Assembly: GCA_964348015.1 (NCBI GenBank)
Contig: CAYGBC010000045.1
Coordinates: forward strand, 26,733 to 90,732
DNA from: SOIA01 sp964348015
GTDB taxonomy: Bacteria > Acidobacteriota > Aminicenantia > Aminicenantales > Aminicenantaceae
Reading direction: 5' to 3'
Length of the DNA stretch: 64,000 nucleotides
Below, one piece after another: positions 1 to 8,724 of this stretch (positions are counted from its first letter, which is position 1; each line of letters opens with the position of its first letter). A program made the translations under genes and the position numbers. Below the pieces are notes generated by a model. That model did not search any database. It was not told the origin of the DNA and was given only the letters and a program-made list of their open reading frames with translations.

Positions 1-1
1 C

Positions 2-520
2 ATGGCCAGTGCTCTCGTGGGGTATGTCCTGGACATCCCTGTTTCCAGGATTCGAGAATCCGTCGTCAGTTTCCAGGGTCTCGAGCACCGGCTGGAAAAA
101 GTCACAACTCTCAAGGGAATAGAATTTTACAACGATTCCAAGGCCACGAATGTGGATGCTTCGCTCAAATCCATCCAGAGCTTTGAGCAAAAAATCATCC
201 TCATACTCGGCGGAAGGGATAAAGGAGGTGATTTCCAGAAACTCAAAGATCCGGTGGCGAAAAAAGTCAAAAAGGTCATTCTTATCGGCGAAGCCAGTGA
301 AAGGATCAGAGAAGCACTCGAGGGAAGCGTGCCGATGCAAAAGGTCCCCTCGTATAAAGAGGCGGTGAGAGTCGGGTATTCCGAGGCAGCCGCCGGTGAA
401 GTGGTCCTCCTTGCGCCGGCATGCACGAGCTTCGACATGTTTCAAAATTTCGAGGAAAGGGGCAAAACTTTCAAGGAAGAAATCTTTTCTTTAGAAAGGG
501 ATCTACAGAAAGAGAAGTGA
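2..520 (+). CDS. murD: UDP-N-acetylmuramoylalanine--D-glutamate ligase, C-terminal part (gene cut by window edge)
   Basis: Adds D-Glu to UDP-MurNAc-L-Ala in the cytoplasm during peptidoglycan precursor synthesis. Only about the last 172 residues of a protein that is usually near 450 aa are present. They carry the Mur ligase C-terminal domain signature HRLE, then FYNDSKATN around residues 42-50 and LGGRDKGGDF near 68-77, which is the MurD form of this region. The ATG at position 2 is probably an internal methionine, because the ATP-binding central domain lies upstream of the window. The gene is followed five bases later by ftsW in the usual division/cell-wall gene order, which supports MurD over MurE or MurF. 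Confidence 0.95.
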   Translation: MASALVGYVLDIPVSRIRESVVSFQGLEHRLEKVTTLKGIEFYNDSKATNVDASLKSIQSFEQKIILILGGRDKGGDFQKLKDPVAKKVKKVILIGEASERIREALEGSVPMQKVPSYKEAVRVGYSEAAAGEVVLLAPACTSFDMFQNFEERGKTFKEEIFSLERDLQKEK

Positions 521-525
521 AACGA

Positions 526-1638
526 ATGGAAATCTTCAGGTCGTACGGATTCGATAAGACACTCTTCATCACTATGCTCATCCTTGTGGCTTTAGGTTTG
601 ATCATGGTTTACAGTTCATCAGCCATTCTCGCCGCAGAAAGATACCAGAACACATTCCATTTCTTCATAAACCAGAGCATCGTGGCCGGGATTGGATTAA
701 TCCTGATCTTCCTGATGTTTCCTATACGAAAACCGTTCTACCAGAATTCTTATTTTGTCTACGGCCTCCTGTTTCTTTCTCTTCTCCTCCTGGTGCTGTG
801 TCTGCTCATGCCGGCAGTGGCAAGGACAAACCGCTGGATTCAATTCTTCGGACTCCGGTTTCAGTCCTCGGAACTGGCCAAACTCAGCCTCATCCTCTTT
901 TTCGCCCACTATTTTGACAGAAAAAAAGAGAGAATGAACGAGTTTCAAACCCTCATCTTTCCGCTGATCATTCTCAGTCTGTTTATCCTGCTGATTATCA
1001 AGGAACCGGATTACGGCACTGCGATTCTGGTCTTTCTGATCTGCTTGATCATGCTCTTCATCGGAGGAGTGAAGCTCAAATACTTCCTGTTCCTGGGACT
1101 GCCCCCGCTGTGTCTTTTCGCGTTTTACCTGTTCAAGGCATCATACAGAATAGATAGGATTCTCGCCTTTTTATCGCCCGCAAAGGACCCGCAGGGAACC
1201 GGCTTCCAGATCATTCAGTCTAAACTGGCGATCGGCACGGGGGGTCTCTTCGGAGTCAGCTTTGGAGGAAGCTCGCAAAAGCTGTTCTTTCTTCCCTGCT
1301 CTCATACCGATTACATATATGCTATAGTGGGAGAAGAGCTGGGTTTGATCGGGACACTGGCTATCCTTTTCCTTTTTCTTGTTTTTCTCTGGAGAGGGCT
1401 GGTGATATCCAAAAGTGCTCCGAATTTCTTCAGCCAAATTCTCGCTGCAGGGCTCACACTGGCTATCTTTTCCCAGGCCCTGCTGAACATCAGCATCGTA
1501 CTGGGTCTGGGCCCTCCGACCGGCATACCTCTGCCTTTTATCAGCTACGGACGGTCCTCTCTTCTCTGCACGCTATTCGGAGTGGGGATTCTTCTCAACA
1601 TATCTCAGAGAAAGAAAAACCTCCCCAAAAGGAAATGA
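526..1638 (+). CDS. ftsW: Peptidoglycan glycosyltransferase FtsW (SEDS family)
   Basis: Polytopic membrane SEDS protein that polymerises lipid II at the division septum. The chosen start is the ATG at 526, five bases after the murD stop, giving 370 aa; in-frame codons upstream lie inside murD. The N-terminus runs into a hydrophobic helix and the YSSSAI segment typical of FtsW/RodA, with about ten membrane segments over the whole length. The C-terminal signature GIPLPFISYG(R) sits near residues 325-334, followed by the usual short basic tail. The stop overlaps the murG start by four bases (ATGA), so translation is probably coupled. RodA is an alternative in principle, but position between murD and murG favours FtsW. 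Confidence 0.95.
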   Translation: MEIFRSYGFDKTLFITMLILVALGLIMVYSSSAILAAERYQNTFHFFINQSIVAGIGLILIFLMFPIRKPFYQNSYFVYGLLFLSLLLLVLCLLMPAVARTNRWIQFFGLRFQSSELAKLSLILFFAHYFDRKKERMNEFQTLIFPLIILSLFILLIIKEPDYGTAILVFLICLIMLFIGGVKLKYFLFLGLPPLCLFAFYLFKASYRIDRILAFLSPAKDPQGTGFQIIQSKLAIGTGGLFGVSFGGSSQKLFFLPCSHTDYIYAIVGEELGLIGTLAILFLFLVFLWRGLVISKSAPNFFSQILAAGLTLAIFSQALLNISIVLGLGPPTGIPLPFISYGRSSLLCTLFGVGILLNISQRKKNLPKRK

Positions 1639-2726
1639 AGGAGAAAAAAATTATTATAAGCGGCGGAGGCACGGCAGGGCACATCTACCCCGCTTTAGCT
1701 GTCGGGAATAAACTTAAAGAACAGGATGCTTCTCTCCAATTGACCTATGTCGGAACTCATCGCGAATTGGAAAAGAACATCATGAAACACCAGAAGGTCA
1801 GTTTTATTCCTTTAAGGATCGAAGGATTAAAGGGAAAAGGCCTGAGGACGATCAAATCCCTATTTCTCCTCCCCTTCTCTTTTCTGAAATCTTTTTCCAT
1901 ACTGCGCCGCATCCGGCCTGACTTGGTGATCGGCATGGGAGGATACAGTTCCGGACCCATAGTTCTCGTGGCCTCCTGGATGAAAATCCCCACCCTGATC
2001 CTCGAACAGAACCTCTACCCCGGGTTCACCAACAGAATGCTTGTTCCCTGGGTCCGGAAGGCCGTCGTGGCTTTTCAGGGATCCCTTTCCTATTTCAAGG
2101 GCAAAGGGATCTTCATCGGAAATCCCGTGAGGGAGGAATTCTACGATCTCCCCCCCAAAGCCCGGAACGCAAAGCTCGCGATACTCATATTCGGAGGAAG
2201 CCAGGGATCTCACTTCCTGAACAAAGGGATCACCGCTTCTCTTCCTCTTCTCAAGCAGGAGAAAAAGAGCTTGAGGATCTACCATCAAACCGGGGAAAAG
2301 GACCTGGAATGGGTCAAGGAGCACTACGCCCAGAACGGATTTACAGAAGTGACCGTGGCCCCTTATTTTCTCGATATGGCCAGCTATTTTCAAAAATCTG
2401 ATCTCATCATCAGCCGTGCGGGAGCCACCACCATCGCAGAGTTCATCGCTTCCCAAAAAGCGTCCATTCTGATCCCTTTCTCTCACGCCGCGGACAACCA
2501 TCAGGTTCTCAACGCCAGAGAACTGGAAAAAATAAACGGAGCAGAGATCCTCCAGGAAGAGGAGTTCACTCCCGAACGCCTCGTGGAGAAGATTTTTGAT
2601 CTTCTGCACAACAGGGAAAAGATCGCCCGGATGGAAAAAAATATCGCCCGGATCAAAAATGAAAAGGTCGCTGAAAAAATTTCCAATCTCTGTTTTGAGC
2701 TCCTGGAAGCGGGACGAAAGGAATAA
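1635..2726 (+). CDS. murG: UDP-N-acetylglucosamine--N-acetylmuramyl-(pentapeptide) pyrophosphoryl-undecaprenol GlcNAc transferase
   Basis: Membrane-associated GT28 glycosyltransferase that converts lipid I to lipid II. The 363-aa length matches the family. The N-terminal Rossmann half opens with SGGGTAGHIYPALA (residues about 8-21), the membrane/acceptor-side glycine-rich loop. GMGGYSSGP lies near 100, and the second half has FGGSQGS near 190 and the SRAGATTIAEF donor-binding signature near 260. It starts within the last codons of ftsW and is followed three bases after its stop by murC, as in most dcw clusters. Confidence 0.96.
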   Translation: MKEKKIIISGGGTAGHIYPALAVGNKLKEQDASLQLTYVGTHRELEKNIMKHQKVSFIPLRIEGLKGKGLRTIKSLFLLPFSFLKSFSILRRIRPDLVIGMGGYSSGPIVLVASWMKIPTLILEQNLYPGFTNRMLVPWVRKAVVAFQGSLSYFKGKGIFIGNPVREEFYDLPPKARNAKLAILIFGGSQGSHFLNKGITASLPLLKQEKKSLRIYHQTGEKDLEWVKEHYAQNGFTEVTVAPYFLDMASYFQKSDLIISRAGATTIAEFIASQKASILIPFSHAADNHQVLNARELEKINGAEILQEEEFTPERLVEKIFDLLHNREKIARMEKNIARIKNEKVAEKISNLCFELLEAGRKE

Positions 2727-2729
2727 ACA

Positions 2730-4118
2730 GTGGGAAAACACGCCTACAGAAAAATCAACCATGTCCATATGGTAGGTATCGGCGGCACTGGCATGAACGG
2801 CATCGCTGAAGTCCTTCTCAACATGGATTACAGGATATCAGGAACGGATATAGCGAAAACGGAAGTGACTCAACGTCTCGCGCAGTTGGGCGCGGAAATC
2901 TCCATCGGACACGACGCGGAAAAAGTCAAGGGAGCCGACGTGGTGGTCATCTCCTCGGCCATTAAACAGGACAATGTCGAGGTCGAAGAGGCCCGGCGGC
3001 GCAAAATACCGGTTATCCCCCGGGCAGAGATGCTGGCCGAATTGATGCGCATGAAATACGGCATCGCAGTGGCAGGCTCCCACGGAAAAACCACCACGAC
3101 ATCGATGATCGCTCAATTGCTCGAGTCGGCGGGATTCGACCCCACGATCGTGGTCGGCGGCCGTCTCAACACGGTCGGCGCCCACGGAAAACTCGGTAAA
3201 GGGGACTTCATCGTGGCGGAGGCGGATGAAAGCGACCGCTCTTTCCTGTATTTATCCCCTTTTATCGCCATCCTCACAAACCTGGACGACGAGCACCTGG
3301 ACCAGTACCAGACCATCGATGAAATCAAATCGACATTCATCAATTTTGCGCTCAAAGTTCCGTTCTACTGTCCCGTGATCCTGTGCCTCGATGACCCCAA
3401 TCTTCAGGCGTTGATCCCCTCGCTCGAGAGAAGAATCATCAGTTACGGATTTTCCACCCAAGCCGATATATTCGCCCGGGACATGCAGTTCGAGAAATTC
3501 TCGAGCACCTCAACTCTCTACTGGAGAGGAAAAAAATTCGGAAAACTCAGCCTGAATGTCCCCGGCACTCATAATATTTATAACGCCATGGCCGCCGTAG
3601 CTGTCGGACTGGACCTTGACATACCGTCCGAGACAATCCTGGAGGCACTGGGAACCTACTCCGGCAGCGGCCGCCGTTTCGAATTGAAGAAGGAAATCTA
3701 CAATATCATGATCATTGAAGACTACGCGCATCATCCGACTGAAGTCAAAGCGACACTCGAAACAGCCAAAAGAGGCTGGAAGCGCAGGACGTTCGCTATT
3801 TTTCAGCCCCACCGCTACAGCCGCCTTTCCGTTTTGATGAACAGCTTTGCCACATCCTTTAACCAGGCGGATGTGCTCATCACCACAGAAATATATCCGG
3901 CCGGCGAAACACCGATCGCCGGAGTCTCCGGAAAAACGCTTCATGAAGAAATCGTCCATTTCGGACATAAAAATGTGTATTTCGAACCGGATATGAAAAA
4001 AATCGCTCCTCTTGTTGCGAAATTGGCGCAACCCGAGGATATTATCCTTGTCTTGGGTGCCGGAAACATCTATGAAATCATCCCGGACATCATCAAAACT
4101 CTGGAGGCCAAAGGATAG
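2730..4118 (+). CDS. murC: UDP-N-acetylmuramate--L-alanine ligase
   Basis: ATP-dependent cytoplasmic ligase adding L-Ala to UDP-MurNAc. It has 462 aa and a GTG start three bases after the murG stop. The N-terminal nucleotide-sugar domain shows HMVGIGGTGMNGIAE, the P-loop AGSHGKTTTTSM sits near residues 113-124, EADESDRSF near 165-173 and DYAHHPTE near 331-338, all in MurC order. In many genomes murB and ddl sit between murC and ftsQ; here the next gene begins one base after the murC stop, so those genes must lie elsewhere or be replaced. Confidence 0.97.
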   Translation: MGKHAYRKINHVHMVGIGGTGMNGIAEVLLNMDYRISGTDIAKTEVTQRLAQLGAEISIGHDAEKVKGADVVVISSAIKQDNVEVEEARRRKIPVIPRAEMLAELMRMKYGIAVAGSHGKTTTTSMIAQLLESAGFDPTIVVGGRLNTVGAHGKLGKGDFIVAEADESDRSFLYLSPFIAILTNLDDEHLDQYQTIDEIKSTFINFALKVPFYCPVILCLDDPNLQALIPSLERRIISYGFSTQADIFARDMQFEKFSSTSTLYWRGKKFGKLSLNVPGTHNIYNAMAAVAVGLDLDIPSETILEALGTYSGSGRRFELKKEIYNIMIIEDYAHHPTEVKATLETAKRGWKRRTFAIFQPHRYSRLSVLMNSFATSFNQADVLITTEIYPAGETPIAGVSGKTLHEEIVHFGHKNVYFEPDMKKIAPLVAKLAQPEDIILVLGAGNIYEIIPDIIKTLEAKG

Positions 4119-4119
4119 A

Positions 4120-4992
4120 ATGGCATACAACCTCATCCCGTCTGCCCGGAACAGGACACACACATTTCTCTCCGAGCCGGTGCAGTTCCAGCGTGCAAGA
4201 GGAAAAACCAAGACAAAAAAGATCCAGAGGAAAATCAGGCTGAAATTCAAGCATATTCTGTTCCATTTGATCCTGATCGGAGGGATATTCTTCGCGCTGC
4301 AGAGGGTCTATCTCTTCCTCATCTCCTGGGATAAACTGGATATCAAAGACGTGACAGTCCTCTGCCGTATGCCCGAAATCAAGGAAGAAACTCAGCGATT
4401 TTTTGAAGGGAAACATCTCGGTAATATCCTTCTTCTCGATATCAGTCTCCTCCAGGAAAAGTTCACGGCACACAGATGGATCAAAGAAGTCCGTGTGAGA
4501 AAAATTCTTCCCTCCTCTCTTAAGATCGAGATCAAAGAAAGAACTCCGGTCGCCCTGCTGAAGCAGGGCCATACCTACATGATCGACGAAGACGGAGTCT
4601 TTCTTGAAAAAATCGAGCGGGGAGAAAAAGAGAACCTTCCTCTCCTTATCGATTCGAACACATTCAAAAAAGACTACGAGGAAAAATTAAACCTGGCTTG
4701 GGAATGTCTCCGCAGTTTGGCTCCGTCGGAGAAAGAACGCATTGAAGTCCTCGACCTGACTGAATACGAGAACGTGATTGTCCGGCTCAAAAACAATCCG
4801 ACGCGGTTGATCCTCGGGAACACCCGATTCTCCGAAAAAATCAACCTGTACAGCCGGCTTCGCGCAAAACTGGAGAGATTTGGGGAACTGGAATATGTTG
4901 ACCTCCGGCTTCACGACCGGATCTACATCAAGCCCAAGAGAAATATCGCCCAGAGGAATTTCATTCCCACCGCCAATAAGGAGGCCTTCTGA
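4120..4992 (+). CDS. ftsQ: Cell division protein FtsQ/DivIB-type
   Basis: Bitopic inner-membrane divisome protein that links cytoplasmic FtsA/FtsZ assembly to periplasmic FtsL/FtsB and the septal synthase. The start at 4120 lies one base after the murC stop and gives 290 aa. A basic cytoplasmic tail rich in Lys/Arg precedes a single membrane helix at about residues 42-62. A POTRA-like segment follows from roughly 70 to 140, with the typical pattern W(I/V)KEVRVRKILPSSLKIEIKER and a following D-E-D-G-V-F-L. The overall sequence is poorly conserved, as is normal for FtsQ, so the call rests on topology, POTRA pattern and position just before ftsA. Confidence 0.9.
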   Translation: MAYNLIPSARNRTHTFLSEPVQFQRARGKTKTKKIQRKIRLKFKHILFHLILIGGIFFALQRVYLFLISWDKLDIKDVTVLCRMPEIKEETQRFFEGKHLGNILLLDISLLQEKFTAHRWIKEVRVRKILPSSLKIEIKERTPVALLKQGHTYMIDEDGVFLEKIERGEKENLPLLIDSNTFKKDYEEKLNLAWECLRSLAPSEKERIEVLDLTEYENVIVRLKNNPTRLILGNTRFSEKINLYSRLRAKLERFGELEYVDLRLHDRIYIKPKRNIAQRNFIPTANKEAF

Positions 4993-6215
4993 TGCCTAAA
5001 AACAGTTATATTGTTGGATTGGACATCGGAACAAAAAAAATCGCTGCCATCATAGGCGAGATCGGAGAGGACAACAAAGTCGAGATCATCGGCGTCGGAG
5101 CCGCCGAGTCCAGAGGATTGAGAAAAGGAGTCGTGGTCAACCTTGAAGCCACAGTCAGCGCGATCAAGAAAGCGCAGGAAGAAGCGGAGCTCATGGCCGG
5201 GTATGAAATCGACCGGGCCTTTGTCGGAATCTCCGGCGCACACATCAAAAGCTTCAACAGCCGAGGAGTGATCGCTGTTTCCGGGAAAAATAGAGAGATC
5301 AGCCGGGAGGACATCAAACGCGTCATCGACCAGTCCAAAGCTGTCTCCATCCCCCCGGACAGAGAGATCATTCATATCATCCCTCAGGAATTCGTGGTGG
5401 ATGACCAGGATGGGATCAAAGACCCGTTAGGCATGAGCGGAATCAAGCTCGAAGTCAACGTGCATATCGTCACGAGCGCGACAACCTCTGTCCAGAACCT
5501 GAGAACCTGTGTCGGACGGGCCGGGATCGAAGTCGAACAGGTTGTTCTCAACCAAATCGCGGCGAGCGAGGCCACTCTGACACACGACGAAATGGAGCTC
5601 GGCGTGGGGATGATCGATATCGGAGGCGGAACGACAGAAATCGCCATCTACGAACGGGGAAGCCTCTGGTACACCTCCATCATTCCGATCGGCGGAGACA
5701 ACTTCACGAATGATATCGCTGTCGGCCTCAGGACACCGATCCCTGAAGGGGAAAAAATAAAGAAAAAATTCGGCTGTGTATCCAGCACTCTTCTCGATGA
5801 CCAGGAGACGATCGAAGTCCCTTCGGTCGGAAGAGGAAAAAAACCTCGTATTCTATCCAGACAACTTCTGGCGGATATCATCCAGCCGAGAGCAGAGGAG
5901 ATTTTCCGCCTTGTCGACAACGACGTCAAAAGAATGGGGTATGAAAAATCCCTGAATTCTGGAGTCGTGCTTACGGGCGGCACCGCTCTCCTCGAAGGAT
6001 TAGAGGAAGTGGCGGAGGAAATTTTTGACCTTCCGGTCAGACGCGGCGATCCCAGTGGCGTAGGCGGGCTTGTGGATAGGGTCAACACACCCGACTATGC
6101 CACTTCAGTTGGCCTTCTTCTTTACGGTAACACGCAGTGGAAAGAAAAAGGCCTATCCAAAGATAGAAAAGGAAGCCTTTGGGTCAAGATCAAAGACTGG
6201 CTCAAGGAAGCTTAG
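4992..6215 (+). CDS. ftsA: Cell division protein FtsA
   Basis: Actin-fold ATPase that tethers FtsZ to the membrane. It has 407 aa. Phosphate-1 motif VGLDIGTKKIAAIIGE is at residues 8-23; the SHS2 insertion with GISGAHIKSFNSRG lies near 77-90; GMIDIGGGTTEIA (phosphate-2) near 204-216; and the adenosine motif VVLTGGTALLEG near 323-334. The C-terminal segment WVKIKDWLKEA is an amphipathic helix of the kind that serves as the membrane-targeting sequence. The ATG overlaps the ftsQ stop by one base (TGATG) and is preceded by AAGGAGG. FtsZ follows after nine bases with its own strong ribosome site. Confidence 0.97.
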   Translation: MPKNSYIVGLDIGTKKIAAIIGEIGEDNKVEIIGVGAAESRGLRKGVVVNLEATVSAIKKAQEEAELMAGYEIDRAFVGISGAHIKSFNSRGVIAVSGKNREISREDIKRVIDQSKAVSIPPDREIIHIIPQEFVVDDQDGIKDPLGMSGIKLEVNVHIVTSATTSVQNLRTCVGRAGIEVEQVVLNQIAASEATLTHDEMELGVGMIDIGGGTTEIAIYERGSLWYTSIIPIGGDNFTNDIAVGLRTPIPEGEKIKKKFGCVSSTLLDDQETIEVPSVGRGKKPRILSRQLLADIIQPRAEEIFRLVDNDVKRMGYEKSLNSGVVLTGGTALLEGLEEVAEEIFDLPVRRGDPSGVGGLVDRVNTPDYATSVGLLLYGNTQWKEKGLSKDRKGSLWVKIKDWLKEA

Positions 6216-6224
6216 GAGGTAAAA

Positions 6225-7436
6225 ATGACTGAAGAAATGAAAAACAAACTCAAATTTCATTTGGTGGAGGAACGCTTCGGCGCCAAAATCAAAGTCATTG
6301 GAATTGGCGGCGGCGGGGGGAATGCGATCAACAGGATGATCCAGACAGGAATCGAAGGAGTGGAGTTCATTTCCGTCAACACGGATCTCCAGGCACTCAG
6401 CAGTAACAAGGCGAGAACGAAAATCCAGATCGGAGAAAAACTGACCAAAGGCTTGGGTTCGGGAGGACGGCCGGACACCGGCAAGGAAGCCGCGATGGAG
6501 GACACGGAAAAATTGATCGAGATCCTTCAGGGAGCGGATATGGTCTTCCTGACTGCGGGCCTGGGAGGTGGAACAGGAACCGGCTCAACTCCGATCCTGG
6601 CCAACCTGGCTTCAGAATTGGACATGCTGTGCATTGCCATAGTGACTCTTCCTTTCGAGTTCGAAGGAAAGGTCAGGGCCAAGCAGGCCCAGGAAGGACT
6701 GTCCGATCTGAAATCGGCCGTGGACACGGTCATCGCCATTCCCAACGAACGGCTGCTCCAGACAGTCAATCTGGACACTTCGATCCAGGATGCATTCAAA
6801 ATGGCGGATGACATACTCCGACAGGCGGCTCAAGGAGTTTCTGATTTGATCACTAAACCTGGATTGATCAACCTCGACTTTGCGGACGTCAAATCCATCA
6901 TGAAAGGTATGGGCATGGCTTTTATGGGCACAGGGATGGCGTCCGGAGAGAACAGGGCCTTGGACGCCGCGCAAAAAGCCATTTCCAGCCCCTTGCTTGT
7001 GGACACATCGATAGACGGTGCTCAGGGAGTCCTGATCAACATCACAGGAGGCAAAGATGTCACTCTGCATGAGGTTTCTAAGGCGTCCGAGCTCATTCAC
7101 AACCAGGCACATCCCGAAGCCAACATCATTTTCGGTACGGTGATTGACGAAGGATTGAAAGAAATGGTGAAAGTGACTGTCATTGCCACCGGTTTCGACC
7201 TGACACCCCGTATCGATGCCGAAGTCCAGGAAGACTTCCCTCCCGCAAAACCGAAAACGCCCCCTCCTTTCGAGGTTCAACACGATACGCCTCCCTATCT
7301 GTTCGAGCCGAAAGGAAGCCAGACTCCCTGGGACAGACCGTCCTGGGAGAAGAAATGGGAGCCGTATGAAACACCTTCTTTCATCAGGAAAAACAAAACC
7401 ACTCCCCTGAGAAAGACTCCCGATGAAATCAGCTGA
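6225..7436 (+). CDS. ftsZ: Cell division protein FtsZ
   Basis: Tubulin-like GTPase forming the Z ring. It has 403 aa and starts 10 bases after the ftsA stop behind the strong site AGGAGGT. GIGGGGGNAINRM near residues 25-37 and the tubulin signature GGGTGTGSTP near 112-121 are intact, as is the synergy-loop region with NLDFAD. After the globular core there is a Pro-rich linker from about 325. The tail ETPSFIRKNK near residue 382-391 resembles the conserved C-terminal peptide that binds FtsA, but about 12 residues follow it and overlap the start of hutI. It is the last dcw gene present. Confidence 0.97.
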   Translation: MTEEMKNKLKFHLVEERFGAKIKVIGIGGGGGNAINRMIQTGIEGVEFISVNTDLQALSSNKARTKIQIGEKLTKGLGSGGRPDTGKEAAMEDTEKLIEILQGADMVFLTAGLGGGTGTGSTPILANLASELDMLCIAIVTLPFEFEGKVRAKQAQEGLSDLKSAVDTVIAIPNERLLQTVNLDTSIQDAFKMADDILRQAAQGVSDLITKPGLINLDFADVKSIMKGMGMAFMGTGMASGENRALDAAQKAISSPLLVDTSIDGAQGVLINITGGKDVTLHEVSKASELIHNQAHPEANIIFGTVIDEGLKEMVKVTVIATGFDLTPRIDAEVQEDFPPAKPKTPPPFEVQHDTPPYLFEPKGSQTPWDRPSWEKKWEPYETPSFIRKNKTTPLRKTPDEIS

Positions 7437-8724
7437 TCTGGCCGTCCTCGGATGCGAGGAACTTGTCACTTGCGGGGGTCCGATCCCGAAGAGGAAAGAC
7501 GCCCTGCAGGAAGTGGCGGTCATCGAGAAAGGCTTCATCGCATCCCACCAAGGACGGATTGTTTTCATCGGAGACGAGAAAAGCTATGCCCAAGAAGTCA
7601 GACTAGAGGACAACGCTAACTGTATCGAAGGAAGCGGGTTGGTCGGGCTTCCAGGATTTGTCGATCCCCACACGCACCTTCCTTTTGCCGGAACCAGAGA
7701 GCAGGAGTTCGTCCTGCGCCTCAAAGGCGCCACTTATCAGCAGTTGGCTGAGAAGGGCATGGGAATCCAGACAACGGTCAAAGCCACGCGTGAAGCGACC
7801 AAAGAAGAGCTTGTCTCCCTCTGTCTCTCCCGCCTCGACAGGATGCTTCTGAACGGGACCACCACGGTTGAAGGCAAGAGCGGCTACGGGCTGAATCTCG
7901 AGGATGAAATCAAGCAGCTCGAAGCGCTCCGGCAAGCGGACGATCTTCATCCAGCCGATATCGTCTCCACTTTCATGGGTGCTCACGAAGTCCCCTCCGA
8001 ATACAAATCCAAGAAGGGAGACTACATCGATCTTCTAATCAACCAGATTCTTCCGGAGATCCAGAAAAAGAATCTGGCAGAATTTTTCGATGTTTTTTGT
8101 GAAGAAGGAGTTTACTCGATCGAAGAGACACGGACACTGGTACGCGCCGCGAAAGACGCCGGGTTCAAGATCAAGATCCACGCCGATGAGTTCTCTCCTC
8201 TCGGAGGCGCCCAGCTTGCTGCTGAGGAAGGCGCCAGCTCTGCCGACCACTTGATCAACATTACCGATGAGGGAATTCAAAAGCTCGCCCAGAGCCAGAC
8301 AGCGGCCATCCTTCTCCCTGCGGTGTCCTTCTTTTTGATGCTCGAGAAGAAAGCTCCGGCCCGGAAGCTCATCGAGCAAGGCGCGATTGTCTCTCTGGCA
8401 ACGGATTTTAATCCGGGCAGCGCGATGACAGAGTCCATGCTCTTCGTCCTGCAGCTGGCCGTTTTCACGATGAAAATGACCATCGAAGAAGCCATTAACG
8501 CGGCCACCGCGAACGCCGCATTCGCCCTCGCCAGGCATCAGGATTCGGGGAGCCTTGAGGTCGGGAAAAAAATGGACCTCGTTCTCTACAATGCGCCGAA
8601 CTATCCGACCATCGTCTACCACCTGGGAATCAATCCCGTCCGGCATGTCATCAAGAACGGAACGCTTGCGGTCAAAGACGGACAAATTATAAAAAATATT
8701 TATCCAGCATTCTGTACTGGATAG
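7423..8724 (+). CDS. hutI: Imidazolonepropionase
   Basis: Amidohydrolase that opens 4-imidazolone-5-propionate to formiminoglutamate, the third step of histidine breakdown. It has 433 aa. The metal-binding HTHLPFAG lies at about residues 84-91, GTTTVEGKSGYGL near 145-157, HADEF near 254-258 and ATDFNPGSA near 326-334, a combination specific to HutI. The ATG used overlaps the end of ftsZ by 14 bases and has no strong ribosome site, so translational coupling is likely. The other hut genes (hutH, hutU) are not in the window. Its 3' end overlaps the convergent comM gene by 38 bases. Confidence 0.93.
   Translation: MKSADLAVLGCEELVTCGGPIPKRKDALQEVAVIEKGFIASHQGRIVFIGDEKSYAQEVRLEDNANCIEGSGLVGLPGFVDPHTHLPFAGTREQEFVLRLKGATYQQLAEKGMGIQTTVKATREATKEELVSLCLSRLDRMLLNGTTTVEGKSGYGLNLEDEIKQLEALRQADDLHPADIVSTFMGAHEVPSEYKSKKGDYIDLLINQILPEIQKKNLAEFFDVFCEEGVYSIEETRTLVRAAKDAGFKIKIHADEFSPLGGAQLAAEEGASSADHLINITDEGIQKLAQSQTAAILLPAVSFFLMLEKKAPARKLIEQGAIVSLATDFNPGSAMTESMLFVLQLAVFTMKMTIEEAINAATANAAFALARHQDSGSLEVGKKMDLVLYNAPNYPTIVYHLGINPVRHVIKNGTLAVKDGQIIKNIYPAFCTG

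Noticed and set aside
1860..2768. 302-codon open frame antisense to murG
   Set aside because: murG is complete with all motifs; the antisense frame has no family features or ribosome site.
6612..7568. 318-codon open frame antisense to ftsZ and hutI
   Set aside because: Covers two well-supported genes; no domain or start signal.
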